Assembly: GCF_020734105.1 (NCBI RefSeq)
Contig: NZ_JAJAFR010000006.1
Span: 248,001 to 312,000 of the forward strand
Origin: Alkalihalobacillus deserti
GTDB lineage: Bacteria > Bacillota > Bacilli > Bacillales > Bacillaceae_D
Length of the DNA stretch: 64,000 bases
Direction of reading: 5' to 3'
Shown: piece by piece, positions 34,704-42,914 of the stretch
Numbering within the stretch: the stretch's first letter is position 1
How the letters are laid out: the number at the start of each line of letters is the position of its first letter
Translations under genes and position numbers: made by a program
Notes under the pieces: model-generated
What the model saw: the letters and a program-made list of their open reading frames with translations, nothing else
Told to the model about the DNA's origin: nothing
Database searches by the model: none

Positions 34704-36128
34704 TTATGCTTCTTTCCGTTTCTCGACATCTTCCTCTTTCCAGTACTCTACATTTTCAAGTCCTTTAATATTACTAGCATAAAATACAGGCTCTTTTCCC
34801 TCTTTTTTCTGTTTTAAGTAATCTTTTAATACGACTATTGCAACTTTTCCAATTATAGCCAGGGCGATTAAGTTCGTGATTGCCATAAGTGCCATAAATA
34901 GGTCGGCTAAATTCCAAACCATGCTTAAACTTGAAACTGAACCCAAAAGAATCATCCCTAACACAGCTAGACGGAAAACAAAAATGGCTGCTTTATTTTC
35001 CTTAATATATCCAATGTTAGATTCGCCATAGTAATAATTTCCAATAATTGAACTAAAGCAAAATAATAGGATCGCAATAGCGACGAAAATACTTGCCCAC
35101 GGTCCGACATGGCTGGCTAATGCACTCTGAGTAAGCTGAATGCCACCCATTCCTTCTCCAGGAATTCCAGATAATAAAATAATAAACGCTGTTGCACTAC
35201 AAATTAATAAGGTATCAACAAAAACACCTAGCGTTTGAACAAACCCCTGTTTAGCTGGGTGACTTACATCCGCTGTTGCTGCTGCAACAGGTGCACTACC
35301 CATACCAGCTTCGTTAGAGAATAATCCGCGTTTTACACCATTCATTATTGCTGCGCCAATTCCACCAGCAACCGCTTCGTTTAAGCCAAATGCGCTCGAT
35401 ATGATAAGACCCATGACTCTTGGAATTTCACCAATGTTTAAAATCACTATATATGCAACCAATATTAAATAACATATAGCCATGACAGGTACGATCACCT
35501 GAGACACTTTAACAATACGTTTAACACCTCCGAAGATAACAAATCCGGTAAGTACTGTTAAACCTATACCGATTATAAGGCGATTCGTACCAAATGCTTC
35601 CTCAAATGCAATTGTAATGGTATTTGCTTGAACGGAATTGAACGCTAGTCCAAAACAGAAGGTGATTAAAAGGGCAAATAAAACGCCCATCCACCTTGCA
35701 CCCATTGCTTTTTCCATATAGTAGGCTGGACCACCTTTGAATCCACTTGAATCTTTTACTTTATAGACTTGAGCTAAAGTACTTTCAATAAAGCTTAATG
35801 CTGCACCGAAGATTGCGACAATCCACATCCAGAATACAGCACCTGGGCCACCTAATGTAATAGCAATGGCTACCCCAGCTAGATTACCTGTACCAATTCT
35901 TGAAGCTGCACTAATACAGAAGGCTCCAAATGATGAAACTTGATTCTTTCCATTACTAGTAGTAGGACTATCCTTCATCAAACGAAACATTTCTCTTAGA
36001 TTTGTAACCTGAACAAATTTTGTTCGAAAAGTAAAATAAATACCTAAACCAACGAGTAAAGCAATTAAAACATAGGACCACAGAATCGTATTACCCCAAT
36101 TAATCAAACTTTCTACCACAAGGATCAC
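34704..36128 (-). CDS. glnT: Alanine/glycine:cation symporter family carrier, probable glutamine importer
   Basis: 474 residues of the AGCS family: FGAFCISAASRIGTGNLAGVA, GPGAVFWMWIVAIFGAALSFIESTLAQ and KRGLFSNEAGMGSAPVAAA are clear signatures, with about 11 helices. The family imports alanine, glycine or glutamine with Na+. In B. subtilis the glutaminase partner is GlnT (AlsT/YbgH relatives), and the GlnL-type repeats upstream (36358-36383) plus the divergent glnK support glutamine as the substrate. Unlike B. subtilis, glsA is behind it with its own terminator and operator, so each gene is controlled separately. Confidence 0.85.
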   Translation of the reverse strand: MILVVESLINWGNTILWSYVLIALLVGLGIYFTFRTKFVQVTNLREMFRLMKDSPTTSNGKNQVSSFGAFCISAASRIGTGNLAGVAIAITLGGPGAVFWMWIVAIFGAALSFIESTLAQVYKVKDSSGFKGGPAYYMEKAMGARWMGVLFALLITFCFGLAFNSVQANTITIAFEEAFGTNRLIIGIGLTVLTGFVIFGGVKRIVKVSQVIVPVMAICYLILVAYIVILNIGEIPRVMGLIISSAFGLNEAVAGGIGAAIMNGVKRGLFSNEAGMGSAPVAAATADVSHPAKQGFVQTLGVFVDTLLICSATAFIILLSGIPGEGMGGIQLTQSALASHVGPWASIFVAIAILLFCFSSIIGNYYYGESNIGYIKENKAAIFVFRLAVLGMILLGSVSSLSMVWNLADLFMALMAITNLIALAIIGKVAIVVLKDYLKQKKEGKEPVFYASNIKGLENVEYWKEEDVEKRKEA

Positions 36129-36509
36129 CTCTTTGTTTTTTTATAAGCCAAAGCAGCATCTTTCTATCGTTTATACCGTTATTGAACTTCTCAAAAACAG
36201 ATTTATTGTCGGTTATCTCCTATTTAGTGCTGTACGAATTCAGATATTTCCCTTTAATCAATTGCTCAATCCCTTCCTTTTTAAATTGAAGATATCCTTT
36301 GTGTAAGCGTTCCCATAAGAGGACCTAACAAATATACTTTAGTTTAGAACCTAGGCTACAAAAAGGAACAGAATACTACAAATAAATCAAAAGAATTCCG
36401 AGAATTTTATTCAATATTTGTAGATGTGCTATAGTAATTGAATAAAAATGAACCTTTTATATAAACTAACTTTAATTAGTTGGAATTTTCACATGGGAAG
36501 TGACACATT
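36129..36509. promoter_or_regulatory. Divergent glnT / glnK control region
   Basis: 381 bases without a gene. It holds the GlnL-type repeats at 36358-36383 and a cre-like TGTAAGCGTTCCCA at 36302-36315 (one mismatch to consensus). About 60 bases around the repeats are similar to the region before glsA. Confidence 0.65.
36358..36383 (-). promoter_or_regulatory. GlnL-type operator before the glutamine carrier
   Basis: On the minus strand ATTTGT-N4-TTCTGT-N4-TTTTGT, the same three-hexamer layout as before glsA and close to the known GlnL direct repeat. Confidence 0.78.
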
Positions 36510-37817
36510 TTGAATCTGAATCCTTTACTAAGGAAAGAGCGGACTATTATTCTATTCATGGTATTTTTTGTTCCATTAGCAGGCGAAATTAACTTTTATC
36601 CGGTTAATGAAACGTTTCGAATTAGCTTAGGGCCACCAATTCTTTTCTTATTCCTTCTATTTTTGAGAAAGTCTACCATTGTCCCAGGTTTTTTAACAGC
36701 TGTACTTGTCGTGTTTTTTCGTATGCTACTAGATTTCATGGTGCAAGAAAACTTTAACTGGTTAATTTCGTTTGAAACTCATTATCCGACTTTTTTCTTT
36801 TACTTCACTTATACGTGCCTTTTTTATTTGGCAAAAGTTAATCGTTTTCATCATCGACCTTGGATCATTGGTTTATTTGGTATAATCATTGAAATATTAT
36901 CCGACTTTGCAGAGTTATTCATGCAATATATTGTATTTGGAGTTCCGATTCCTTCAGGCTTATTGTCCGACATAGTTCTTATTGCTCTTTTTCATAGTTT
37001 TATGGTATTAGGTGTTTTTAGTATGATGAAACTATATGAAGCACAATCCCGAGAAATAGAAGTTCGAAAGAGAAATGAACATATGTTATTACACGTTTCT
37101 AATTTATATGAGGAAACGATTCATTTGAAAAAAACACTTCAAAATTCAGAAACGATTACTAGAAAAGCTTACGAACTATATAGAGGATTAAATCAACATC
37201 ATCCTATAGACGACAGACTCATAAAAAAAACCCGTCAACAATTACTTGAAATCGCTGGTGAAGTACATGACATTAAAAAAGATAGTCAAAGAATTTTTGC
37301 CGGATTATCAAAACTTATTTCAAATGAAAGCTTTACAGATTACGTCAATATTACCGAATTAATTAAAATAATTGTTCGAGCCAATGAAAAATATGCTAGT
37401 TTATTAGAAAAAGATATTCACTTTAGCTATATCATTAAAGGGGCTCATCTCCATTACCATATATATACCATTCTATCGATTGTCAATAATTTAGTCGCAA
37501 ACGCTGTAGAAGCCATTCAAGAAAAGGGTACGATCAAAATAGAGGTTAGTTTCCAGCCGAATTCAGTTGAATTTCGGGTTGAAGATGACGGACCTGGTAT
37601 CTCAGAAAAGTATAGGGAATTAATATTCAAACCTGGCTTCACTTCTAAATATGACGGTATGGGTAATCCCTCTACAGGTATTGGGTTAACCTTTGTAGAA
37701 GACATGGTCACAAAGCTTGATGGAAACGCCTCCTTCCAAAGTGACACAAGAGAAAAAGGGACAGTATTTACAATTTGCTTACCAGTTGAGAATTTAATTG
37801 AAAAGGAGGAGTCATAA
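36510..37817 (+). CDS. glnK: Sensor histidine kinase GlnK
   Basis: 435 residues. Five or six N-terminal membrane helices (to about 180) resemble the YcbA/GlnK sensor, followed by a coiled linker, an HD-type phosphoacceptor motif (EVHDIKKDSQRI) and a HATPase domain (NNLVANAVEAI, DDGPGI, STGIGLTFV). The protein senses glutamine or its transport and phosphorylates GlnL. The start is TTG with a weak GGGAAGTG site. The stop codon overlaps the glnL start by one base. The name rests on architecture and on the neighbouring glutaminase and carrier genes. Confidence 0.85.
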   Translation: MNLNPLLRKERTIILFMVFFVPLAGEINFYPVNETFRISLGPPILFLFLLFLRKSTIVPGFLTAVLVVFFRMLLDFMVQENFNWLISFETHYPTFFFYFTYTCLFYLAKVNRFHHRPWIIGLFGIIIEILSDFAELFMQYIVFGVPIPSGLLSDIVLIALFHSFMVLGVFSMMKLYEAQSREIEVRKRNEHMLLHVSNLYEETIHLKKTLQNSETITRKAYELYRGLNQHHPIDDRLIKKTRQQLLEIAGEVHDIKKDSQRIFAGLSKLISNESFTDYVNITELIKIIVRANEKYASLLEKDIHFSYIIKGAHLHYHIYTILSIVNNLVANAVEAIQEKGTIKIEVSFQPNSVEFRVEDDGPGISEKYRELIFKPGFTSKYDGMGNPSTGIGLTFVEDMVTKLDGNASFQSDTREKGTVFTICLPVENLIEKEES

Positions 37818-38749
37818 TGAATTTTTATATAACAGATGATGATGAAACGATTCGTTCCATGCTGGCTCAATTTATCGAGGATGAAGATCTAGGGGAAGTT
37901 GTTGGTGAATCCGATGATGGAGCATTAGTAGAGGGAGAAACATTAAATTTGAAAAAGGTCGATATTTTATTGATAGATTTATTAATGCCTAATCGTGATG
38001 GTCTTGAAACGATTCGATCGATCAAACCCACTTTTAAGGGCAAAGTCATTATGATTTCTCAAATAGAATCAAAAGAGCTCATTAGTGAAGCGTATTTACT
38101 TGGAATAGAGCACTATATTATAAAGCCAATTAATAAAATCGAAGTATTAGCTGTTATTCGAAAAGTGATGGAACATACACGCTTAGAAAAGTCGATAAAC
38201 GACATTCAAAAGTCATTAAACACTGTACTTCAAATGGATACTGGATTGAGTCAAAAGAAGTCATCTTTTAAGGAATATAATATCAAAAACTATGGGGAGT
38301 TCCTTTTGTCAGAATTAGGCATTTCGGGTGAAAACGGGAGCAAAGATTTAATAGAGATATTGGTTTTTTTGCTTAATTATGAGAAGAAGTATACGTTTGA
38401 TCACGGATTCCCTTCTCTGAATGACATTTATGAGTATTTGGCAAATAAAAAGCTTGGAGCTTCAGCAGACGAAGCGGACTTAAGAAGGGAGGAAAAAGCA
38501 TCTAAACAACGTGTTCGTAGAACGATTTATCAGTCATTAAAACACTTAGCCTCTTTGGGACTTACGGACTTTTCAAATGCGAAATTTGAAAAGTATGCTC
38601 CCTATTTTTTTGATTTTACTATCGTTCGCAAAAAGATGACCGAGTTAAAGAACGAATCAAAACCATCATTCACTTCAACACGAATTAATATGAAAAAGTT
38701 TATTCAGGCTTTATATTTTGAAGCAAAACGAATGATGTTAGACGGATAA
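37817..38749 (+). CDS. glnL: Response regulator GlnL
   Basis: 310 residues: a receiver domain with phosphoacceptor Asp54 (ILLIDLLMPNRDG) and Lys in YIIKPINK, then a YcbB-type C-terminal DNA-binding domain (about 150-300: a long helical region with KQRVRRTIYQSLKHLASLGL). This output domain is typical of GlnL rather than OmpR or NarL regulators. It should activate glsA and the carrier through the TTTTGT repeats upstream of each. GGAGGAG precedes the ATG. Followed by a hairpin at 38790. Confidence 0.87.
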   Translation: MNFYITDDDETIRSMLAQFIEDEDLGEVVGESDDGALVEGETLNLKKVDILLIDLLMPNRDGLETIRSIKPTFKGKVIMISQIESKELISEAYLLGIEHYIIKPINKIEVLAVIRKVMEHTRLEKSINDIQKSLNTVLQMDTGLSQKKSSFKEYNIKNYGEFLLSELGISGENGSKDLIEILVFLLNYEKKYTFDHGFPSLNDIYEYLANKKLGASADEADLRREEKASKQRVRRTIYQSLKHLASLGLTDFSNAKFEKYAPYFFDFTIVRKKMTELKNESKPSFTSTRINMKKFIQALYFEAKRMMLDG

Positions 38750-38789
38750 AATCAGATAAAAACAGCTATCTGTTATACAAAACGAACGA

Positions 38790-38826
38790 GTGCCATACTT
38801 CAAGAAGGAGGTATGGCTTTCTTTGT
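38790..38826 (+). terminator. Terminator of glnKL
   Basis: Hairpin GCCATACTTC...GGAGGTATGGC with one or two mismatches followed by TTTCTTTG, 40 bases behind glnL. Confidence 0.7.
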
Positions 38827-38913
38827 TGAAGTAAACTAGCATAAAAGTTTAATTACCAATTTATTACCAAATTTATGTATTTAGATGTTAGTGTCGCTAA
38901 CTTGGGGAGAACA

Positions 38914-39009
38914 ATGAAGTACTTTATCATATTTACTCTGTCTTTGACTTTAGGTTTATTAATTTTACTTGGATTAGAGTTATATAAACATTCATCTCAT
39001 GAGGTTTAG
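38914..39009 (+). CDS. Small membrane peptide 1 (31 residues)
   Basis: A 31-codon frame starting with ATG behind GGGGAGA. The product is almost one hydrophobic helix (FIIFTLSLTLGLLILLGLELY) with a short charged tail ending KHSSHEV. Its stop codon overlaps the GTG start of a second small frame. I do not recognise a family; holin-like, toxin-like or signalling peptides are possible. It lies alone between the glnKL terminator and ansR and could also be chance, but the ribosome site, hydrophobic helix and overlap argue for a real gene. Confidence 0.5.
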   Translation: MKYFIIFTLSLTLGLLILLGLELYKHSSHEV

Positions 39010-39122
39010 TGGAATTTTCGAAACGATTTAAATATTCAATGGGTACCCAATTTATTTTACCTTGGATAATACTCTATTATCTTATACGAATTGCTAAAAA
39101 AGGTAAAAGGGTAAATCGTTAA
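39009..39122 (+). CDS. Small membrane peptide 2 (37 residues)
   Basis: A 37-codon frame from a GTG that shares its first base with the stop of peptide 1; GAGG lies just before. The product has a basic N terminus (MEFSKRFKY), a hydrophobic helix (FILPWIILYYLIRIA) and a very basic tail (KKGKRVNR), so it should sit in the membrane with both ends positive. Translational coupling with peptide 1 is likely if both are genes. No family recognised. Confidence 0.45.
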   Translation: MEFSKRFKYSMGTQFILPWIILYYLIRIAKKGKRVNR

Positions 39123-39208
39123 TAGTTGAAGATAAAAGAACCCGATTGTAAGAATCGAGCCCTTTAATTTGGAAGATATAACGAGAATTTTTAACAAAGA
39201 CGAATTGC

Positions 39209-39550
39209 TTAATCAAGGGATTTTTTTAGATCTCTCTTTATCCTAGTAAAGGCGATAAAATCAATTAACTCTTCAACGCATAATGGTGAATGATCAAGTA
39301 AGAGTACTCTTTCTTCTAATACTAATAGTTCAGTAAGTTCAAGCTTCGGAATCTTTTCTTCTTCTCGATTCAAAATATAATCTACCGTTGTTTCATACAA
39401 ATCAGCGATTTCCACTAACGCTTGTATAGAGGGCATTCTGTACCCAGATTCGTAACCAGCATAGGTACTTTTCGCAATTTTGAGGCGGTCAGCAGTTTCC
39501 TGCATAGACCAATTTCTGTTTTTTCTAAGATCTGATAATCGTTTCAGCAA
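39209..39550 (-). CDS. ansR: XRE-family repressor AnsR
   Basis: 113 residues: an N-terminal HTH_XRE domain (about 5-60, LRKNRNWSMQETADRLKIAKSTYAGYESG) and a short C-terminal region. The length and the divergent position in front of ansAB match B. subtilis AnsR, which represses asparagine use until asparagine or aspartate is present. GTTCGCG-type palindromes lie in the gap to ansA. Other small XRE regulators look alike; the placement decides the name. Confidence 0.85.
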   Translation of the reverse strand: MLKRLSDLRKNRNWSMQETADRLKIAKSTYAGYESGYRMPSIQALVEIADLYETTVDYILNREEEKIPKLELTELLVLEERVLLLDHSPLCVEELIDFIAFTRIKRDLKKSLD

Positions 39551-39619
39551 TTGTACCCCTACTCCCGTATTTTCTTATTTATAGATTATAGCATGAGAAA
39601 AAAGCATTTCAAGAAAAGT

Positions 39620-39698
39620 GTTCGCGAAACGAAAACAAAATATTGATTATTTTTATTTTTTAAGATTATAATAAGCTTAATGTTCGCGTTCCGCGAAC
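39620..39698. promoter_or_regulatory. ansAB promoter with flanking AnsR-type operators
   Basis: -35 TTGATT (39643-39648), 18-base spacer, -10 TATAAT (39667-39672). GTTCGCGAAACG (39620-39631) stands upstream, and the perfect palindrome GTTCGCG-TTC-CGCGAAC (39682-39698) covers the expected start site. The shared TTCGCGAA-type core suggests one regulator bound at both. Confidence 0.7.
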
Positions 39699-39733
39699 TA
39701 AATACTTATACTGGAAATTTAAAGGAGACAGCC

Positions 39734-40738
39734 ATGAAGAAACTATTGTTACTTGCAACAGGTGGAACGATTGCCTCGATTGAGGGGGACGAGGGACTTG
39801 TTCCCGGTTTATCAGCTAAGGAACTACTACACTATTTTCAAGACACATCTTTATCTGTTGATGTAACATATCAAATATTAATGAACAGAGATAGTACAAA
39901 TATGCAGCCAGAACATTGGGCTCAAATTGCAAAAGCTATTGCTCGAAATTATGAACAGTATGATGGGTTTGTGATCACTCACGGAACAGATACATTAGGT
40001 TTTACATCTGCAGCATTGTCCTATATGCTACAAGGTTTGCAAAAGCCGGTCGTAGTTACAGGCTCTCAAGTACCGATCAGCTTCAAAAAAACAGATGCAG
40101 TAAAGAACCTCTCGGATTCACTCCTTTTTGCGTGTGAAGACATAGGTGGGGTCTTTGTCGTATTTGATGGGCGCGTAATTATGGGAACAAGAGCAGTTAA
40201 AATGAGGACGAAAAGTTATGATGCTTTTGAAAGTATTAATTTACCATATATCGCCACTATTAAAGAAAATAACGTCAACTACTACTGGAAGCCGGAGACT
40301 ATAGAACAGGATCTCATTTTAGACACAAGTCTATGTTCTGACGTATTTGTAGTGAAGCTGCACCCAGGGACAAAACCAGAAATTTTTGACTTTTTAAAGA
40401 AATTGTACAAAGGGGTTATTATCGAAAGTTATGGCAATGGTGGGGTTCCATTTGAAGAAAGGAACCTATTACCTAAAATAAAAGAGTTAATAGATGAAGG
40501 AGTAGTAGTCCTAATATCTACTCAATGTTTAGAAGAAGGAGGGGATTTATATCTTTACGAGGTAGGCAGAAAAGTTGCACAATATGATGTGATTTTATCA
40601 GGAGATATGAACACAGAAGCAATTGTGGCAAAGCTTATGTGGGCACTTGGCAAAACGACAAATGTAAAAGAAGTAAAACAAATAATAGAAACATCACTAG
40701 CTTGGGATCTATCGACAACTTGGGAAACTGAAGATTGA
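39734..40738 (+). CDS. ansA: L-asparaginase
   Basis: 334 residues from the ATG behind AAAGGAGA; the longer frame begins inside the operator and is not used. Type I asparaginase motifs: the first catalytic Thr in ATGGTIAS and the second site in [18 protein letters not shown]. It turns asparagine into aspartate and ammonia in the cytoplasm; no signal peptide. It lies 16 bases before ansB and works with it: asparagine to aspartate to fumarate. Confidence 0.93.
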   Translation: MKKLLLLATGGTIASIEGDEGLVPGLSAKELLHYFQDTSLSVDVTYQILMNRDSTNMQPEHWAQIAKAIARNYEQYDGFVITHGTDTLGFTSAALSYMLQGLQKPVVVTGSQVPISFKKTDAVKNLSDSLLFACEDIGGVFVVFDGRVIMGTRAVKMRTKSYDAFESINLPYIATIKENNVNYYWKPETIEQDLILDTSLCSDVFVVKLHPGTKPEIFDFLKKLYKGVIIESYGNGGVPFEERNLLPKIKELIDEGVVVLISTQCLEEGGDLYLYEVGRKVAQYDVILSGDMNTEAIVAKLMWALGKTTNVKEVKQIIETSLAWDLSTTWETED

Positions 40739-40754
40739 AAGAAGGAAATGACAT

Positions 40755-42221
40755 ATGGGGAAAAAGGGAATAGATTTAATAGATTTCAATATGGGAGTTG
40801 TGAGGGTGTTAGAATATAGGACAGAACGAGATTTAATTGGAGAAAAGCAAGTCCCAGAGGAAGCCTACTACGGGATTCAAACGATGCGTGCAAGGGAGAA
40901 CTTCCCCATTACTGGATACCCTCCTCATCCCGAACTAATTCGGGCATTTGGTTATGTAAAAAAAGCTACGGCAATGGCAAATAGGGATGTTGGTGTTCTT
41001 CAAGTTAATATTGCTGATGCTATTATTGAAGCGGCCGAAGAAGTCATTTCCGGAAAATTAAACCAGCACTTTATTGTTGATGCGATTCAGGGGGGAGCAG
41101 GGACCTCCTTTAATATGAATGCAAATGAAGTCATTGCAAACCGTGCGATCGAGTTGCTTGGTGGCAAAAAGGGCGAGTATATGCGAGTGAGTCCTAATAC
41201 TCATGTTAACATGGCCCAATCGACAAATGATGCCTTTCCTACAGCTATTCATATTTCTGCACTTCGATTAGCAGATGGTTTAACAAAAGAATTAGAACAA
41301 CTTGTCGATGTAATGAAGGAAAAAGAACAAGAGTTTGATGACGTGTTAAAGATGGGGAGAACTCATCTTCAGGATGCAGTACCTATTCGTCTTGGGCAAG
41401 AGTTCGGATCTTATCATCGTGTTCTGAAACGTGATCTTGGTAGGATAAAACGCTCAGTAGATCATTTGTATGATATAAACATGGGAGCAACAGCTATAGG
41501 AACAGGATTAAATGCAAAGCCTGAATATATTGATAAGGTTGCTAGTTATTTGGCTGATATTACGGGTTATCCATTAAAAACCGCTGAAGATTTGGTCGAT
41601 GCAACTCAGAATACAGATGCGTATACAGAGGTATCAAGCGCTTTAAAAATAACAGCGATAAACCTCTCAAAAATTGCAAACGATTTAAGGTTGATGAGTT
41701 CGGGACCGCGGACAGGAATGAATGAAATCAATCTGCCTTCTCGCCAACCAGGATCATCAATCATGCCAGGAAAAGTGAATCCGGTCATGTGTGAAGTTAT
41801 GAATCAAATTTCATTTCAGGTGATCGGTAATGATCATACGATAAGTTTAGCGTCTGAAGCAGGGCAACTTGAATTAAATGTGATGGAACCTGTTTTAGTT
41901 TTTAATTTATTGCAATCATTCTCGATTTTACAAAATGGAATGCGTGTCTTTAGAGATTACGCTGTTGTTGGGGTAACTGCTAATATTGACCGTTGTCGTG
42001 AATTAGTTGAAAAAAGTGTTGGAATTGTTACTGCTATCAATCCTCATGTTGGGTATGAGGTAGCATCAATGATTGCAAAAGAAGCCATTCAATCAGACCG
42101 TCCGGTAAGAGAAATCTGCCTTGAACGTGGAATTTTATCTGAAGAAGAACTTAACGAAATTCTTGATCCAAAAGAAATGACGAAACCTGGAATAGCAGGT
42201 ACAAGGTTTATACAGGGGTAA
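40755..42221 (+). CDS. ansB: Aspartate ammonia-lyase
   Basis: 488 residues of the fumarase/aspartase superfamily with the signature GSSIMPGKVNPVMCEV and GRTHLQDAVPIRLGQE. It releases ammonia from aspartate to give fumarate. The ATG at 40755 has an AAGGA site; a second in-frame ATG at 40791 would remove a short N-terminal extension, and most aspartases begin nearer that point. Second gene of the asparagine operon. Fumarate is also an end product of the gentisate pathway. Confidence 0.93.
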   Translation: MGKKGIDLIDFNMGVVRVLEYRTERDLIGEKQVPEEAYYGIQTMRARENFPITGYPPHPELIRAFGYVKKATAMANRDVGVLQVNIADAIIEAAEEVISGKLNQHFIVDAIQGGAGTSFNMNANEVIANRAIELLGGKKGEYMRVSPNTHVNMAQSTNDAFPTAIHISALRLADGLTKELEQLVDVMKEKEQEFDDVLKMGRTHLQDAVPIRLGQEFGSYHRVLKRDLGRIKRSVDHLYDINMGATAIGTGLNAKPEYIDKVASYLADITGYPLKTAEDLVDATQNTDAYTEVSSALKITAINLSKIANDLRLMSSGPRTGMNEINLPSRQPGSSIMPGKVNPVMCEVMNQISFQVIGNDHTISLASEAGQLELNVMEPVLVFNLLQSFSILQNGMRVFRDYAVVGVTANIDRCRELVEKSVGIVTAINPHVGYEVASMIAKEAIQSDRPVREICLERGILSEEELNEILDPKEMTKPGIAGTRFIQG

Positions 42222-42290
42222 CATAAACAAAATGACTCAACTTTACATGGGTTCTAATGATGTATCGTTTAAGGTGAATTTCTTTTTAGT

Positions 42291-42325
42291 GAAATACGGT
42301 CAAGGATCTAAAAAAAGTAACTAAT
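42291..42325 (+). pseudogene. Fossil 3' end of a gentisate-cluster FAD hydroxylase gene
   Basis: 26 bases (42291-42316, starting GAAATACGGTCAAGGATCT) are identical to the 3' end of the hydroxylase at 30356, and the next bases GTAACTAAT match the end of the copy at 7497. In frame it reads KYGQGSKKSN and a stop. Nothing else of the gene is recognisable upstream, so this is a remnant of deletion or recombination. Confidence 0.7.
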
Positions 42326-42625
42326 CAAAATTAAAAAGATTGTTTAAAAGTAAGCGTTCGGTTGAGAGGGAGAAAAATTGAATTTATTTAACAGACCATT
42401 TGACCGTCATTTTAGAGTGAAAATAATACCTATATTAGCAACAAAAGATGCCTGGATTTAACAATAAAGGATTCCGTTTGACTTTAATGACGTATGAATT
42501 GGCATACGTCATTTTCTTGTTGAATAAAGAATGTTTTGCTTTTAGGTGGTAATGATTTGGAAATATGTCCTTTATTAGACTTTTTAAGGGTCCAATCTCC
42601 AAATAAACCAGAATTTACTTGTAAT

Positions 42626-42675
42626 AGGCTGTCCCAAAAGGTTTTCATTAAAAACCTTTTGGGACAGTCTTTTTG
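42626..42675 (+). terminator. Strong hairpin of the gentisate-cluster type
   Basis: AGGCTGTCCCAAAAGGTTTT and its near-perfect complement with a short loop, followed by CTTTTTGG. The arms recall the hairpins at 8708 and 31570; it stands alone behind the hydroxylase fossil. Confidence 0.75.
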
Positions 42676-42914
42676 GTTGAATTTGAATTGAATGTTAAAT
42701 ATAGAATTTTATAAACCGAAAGACTGGAATGAACATTTTTATATACGAGTATAGCTTTAAGCGTAAGAGGCACTTTGCTACACCAAAGGATAACTGTATG
42801 AAAGGAAAATAAAAATAATGATAAAAAAATAAAATAGGTAGACTAAACATTGAATTTTCAGAATAGATAAATAATGTAAGGGTTTAAAAATAAGCTAACA
42901 GTGAGGTGACTAAC

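Larger units (their letters stand above)
42222..42914. other. Gene-free stretch with a hydroxylase gene fossil
   Basis: 693 bases without a convincing gene. It contains a copy of a hydroxylase 3' end (42291-42325) and a strong terminator (42626-42675). A 27-codon TTG frame near 42378 with a GAGAGGGAG site was seen but has no other support. Confidence 0.6.

Noticed and set aside
42378..42461. 27-codon TTG frame with a GAGAGGGAG sequence before it
   Set aside because: Short, no hydrophobic or other pattern, and surrounded by decayed DNA.
42222..42914. Riboswitch or T-box leader before the first NSS transporter
   Set aside because: No T-box, SAM or other leader motif was found; the strong hairpin matches the gentisate-cluster terminators instead.
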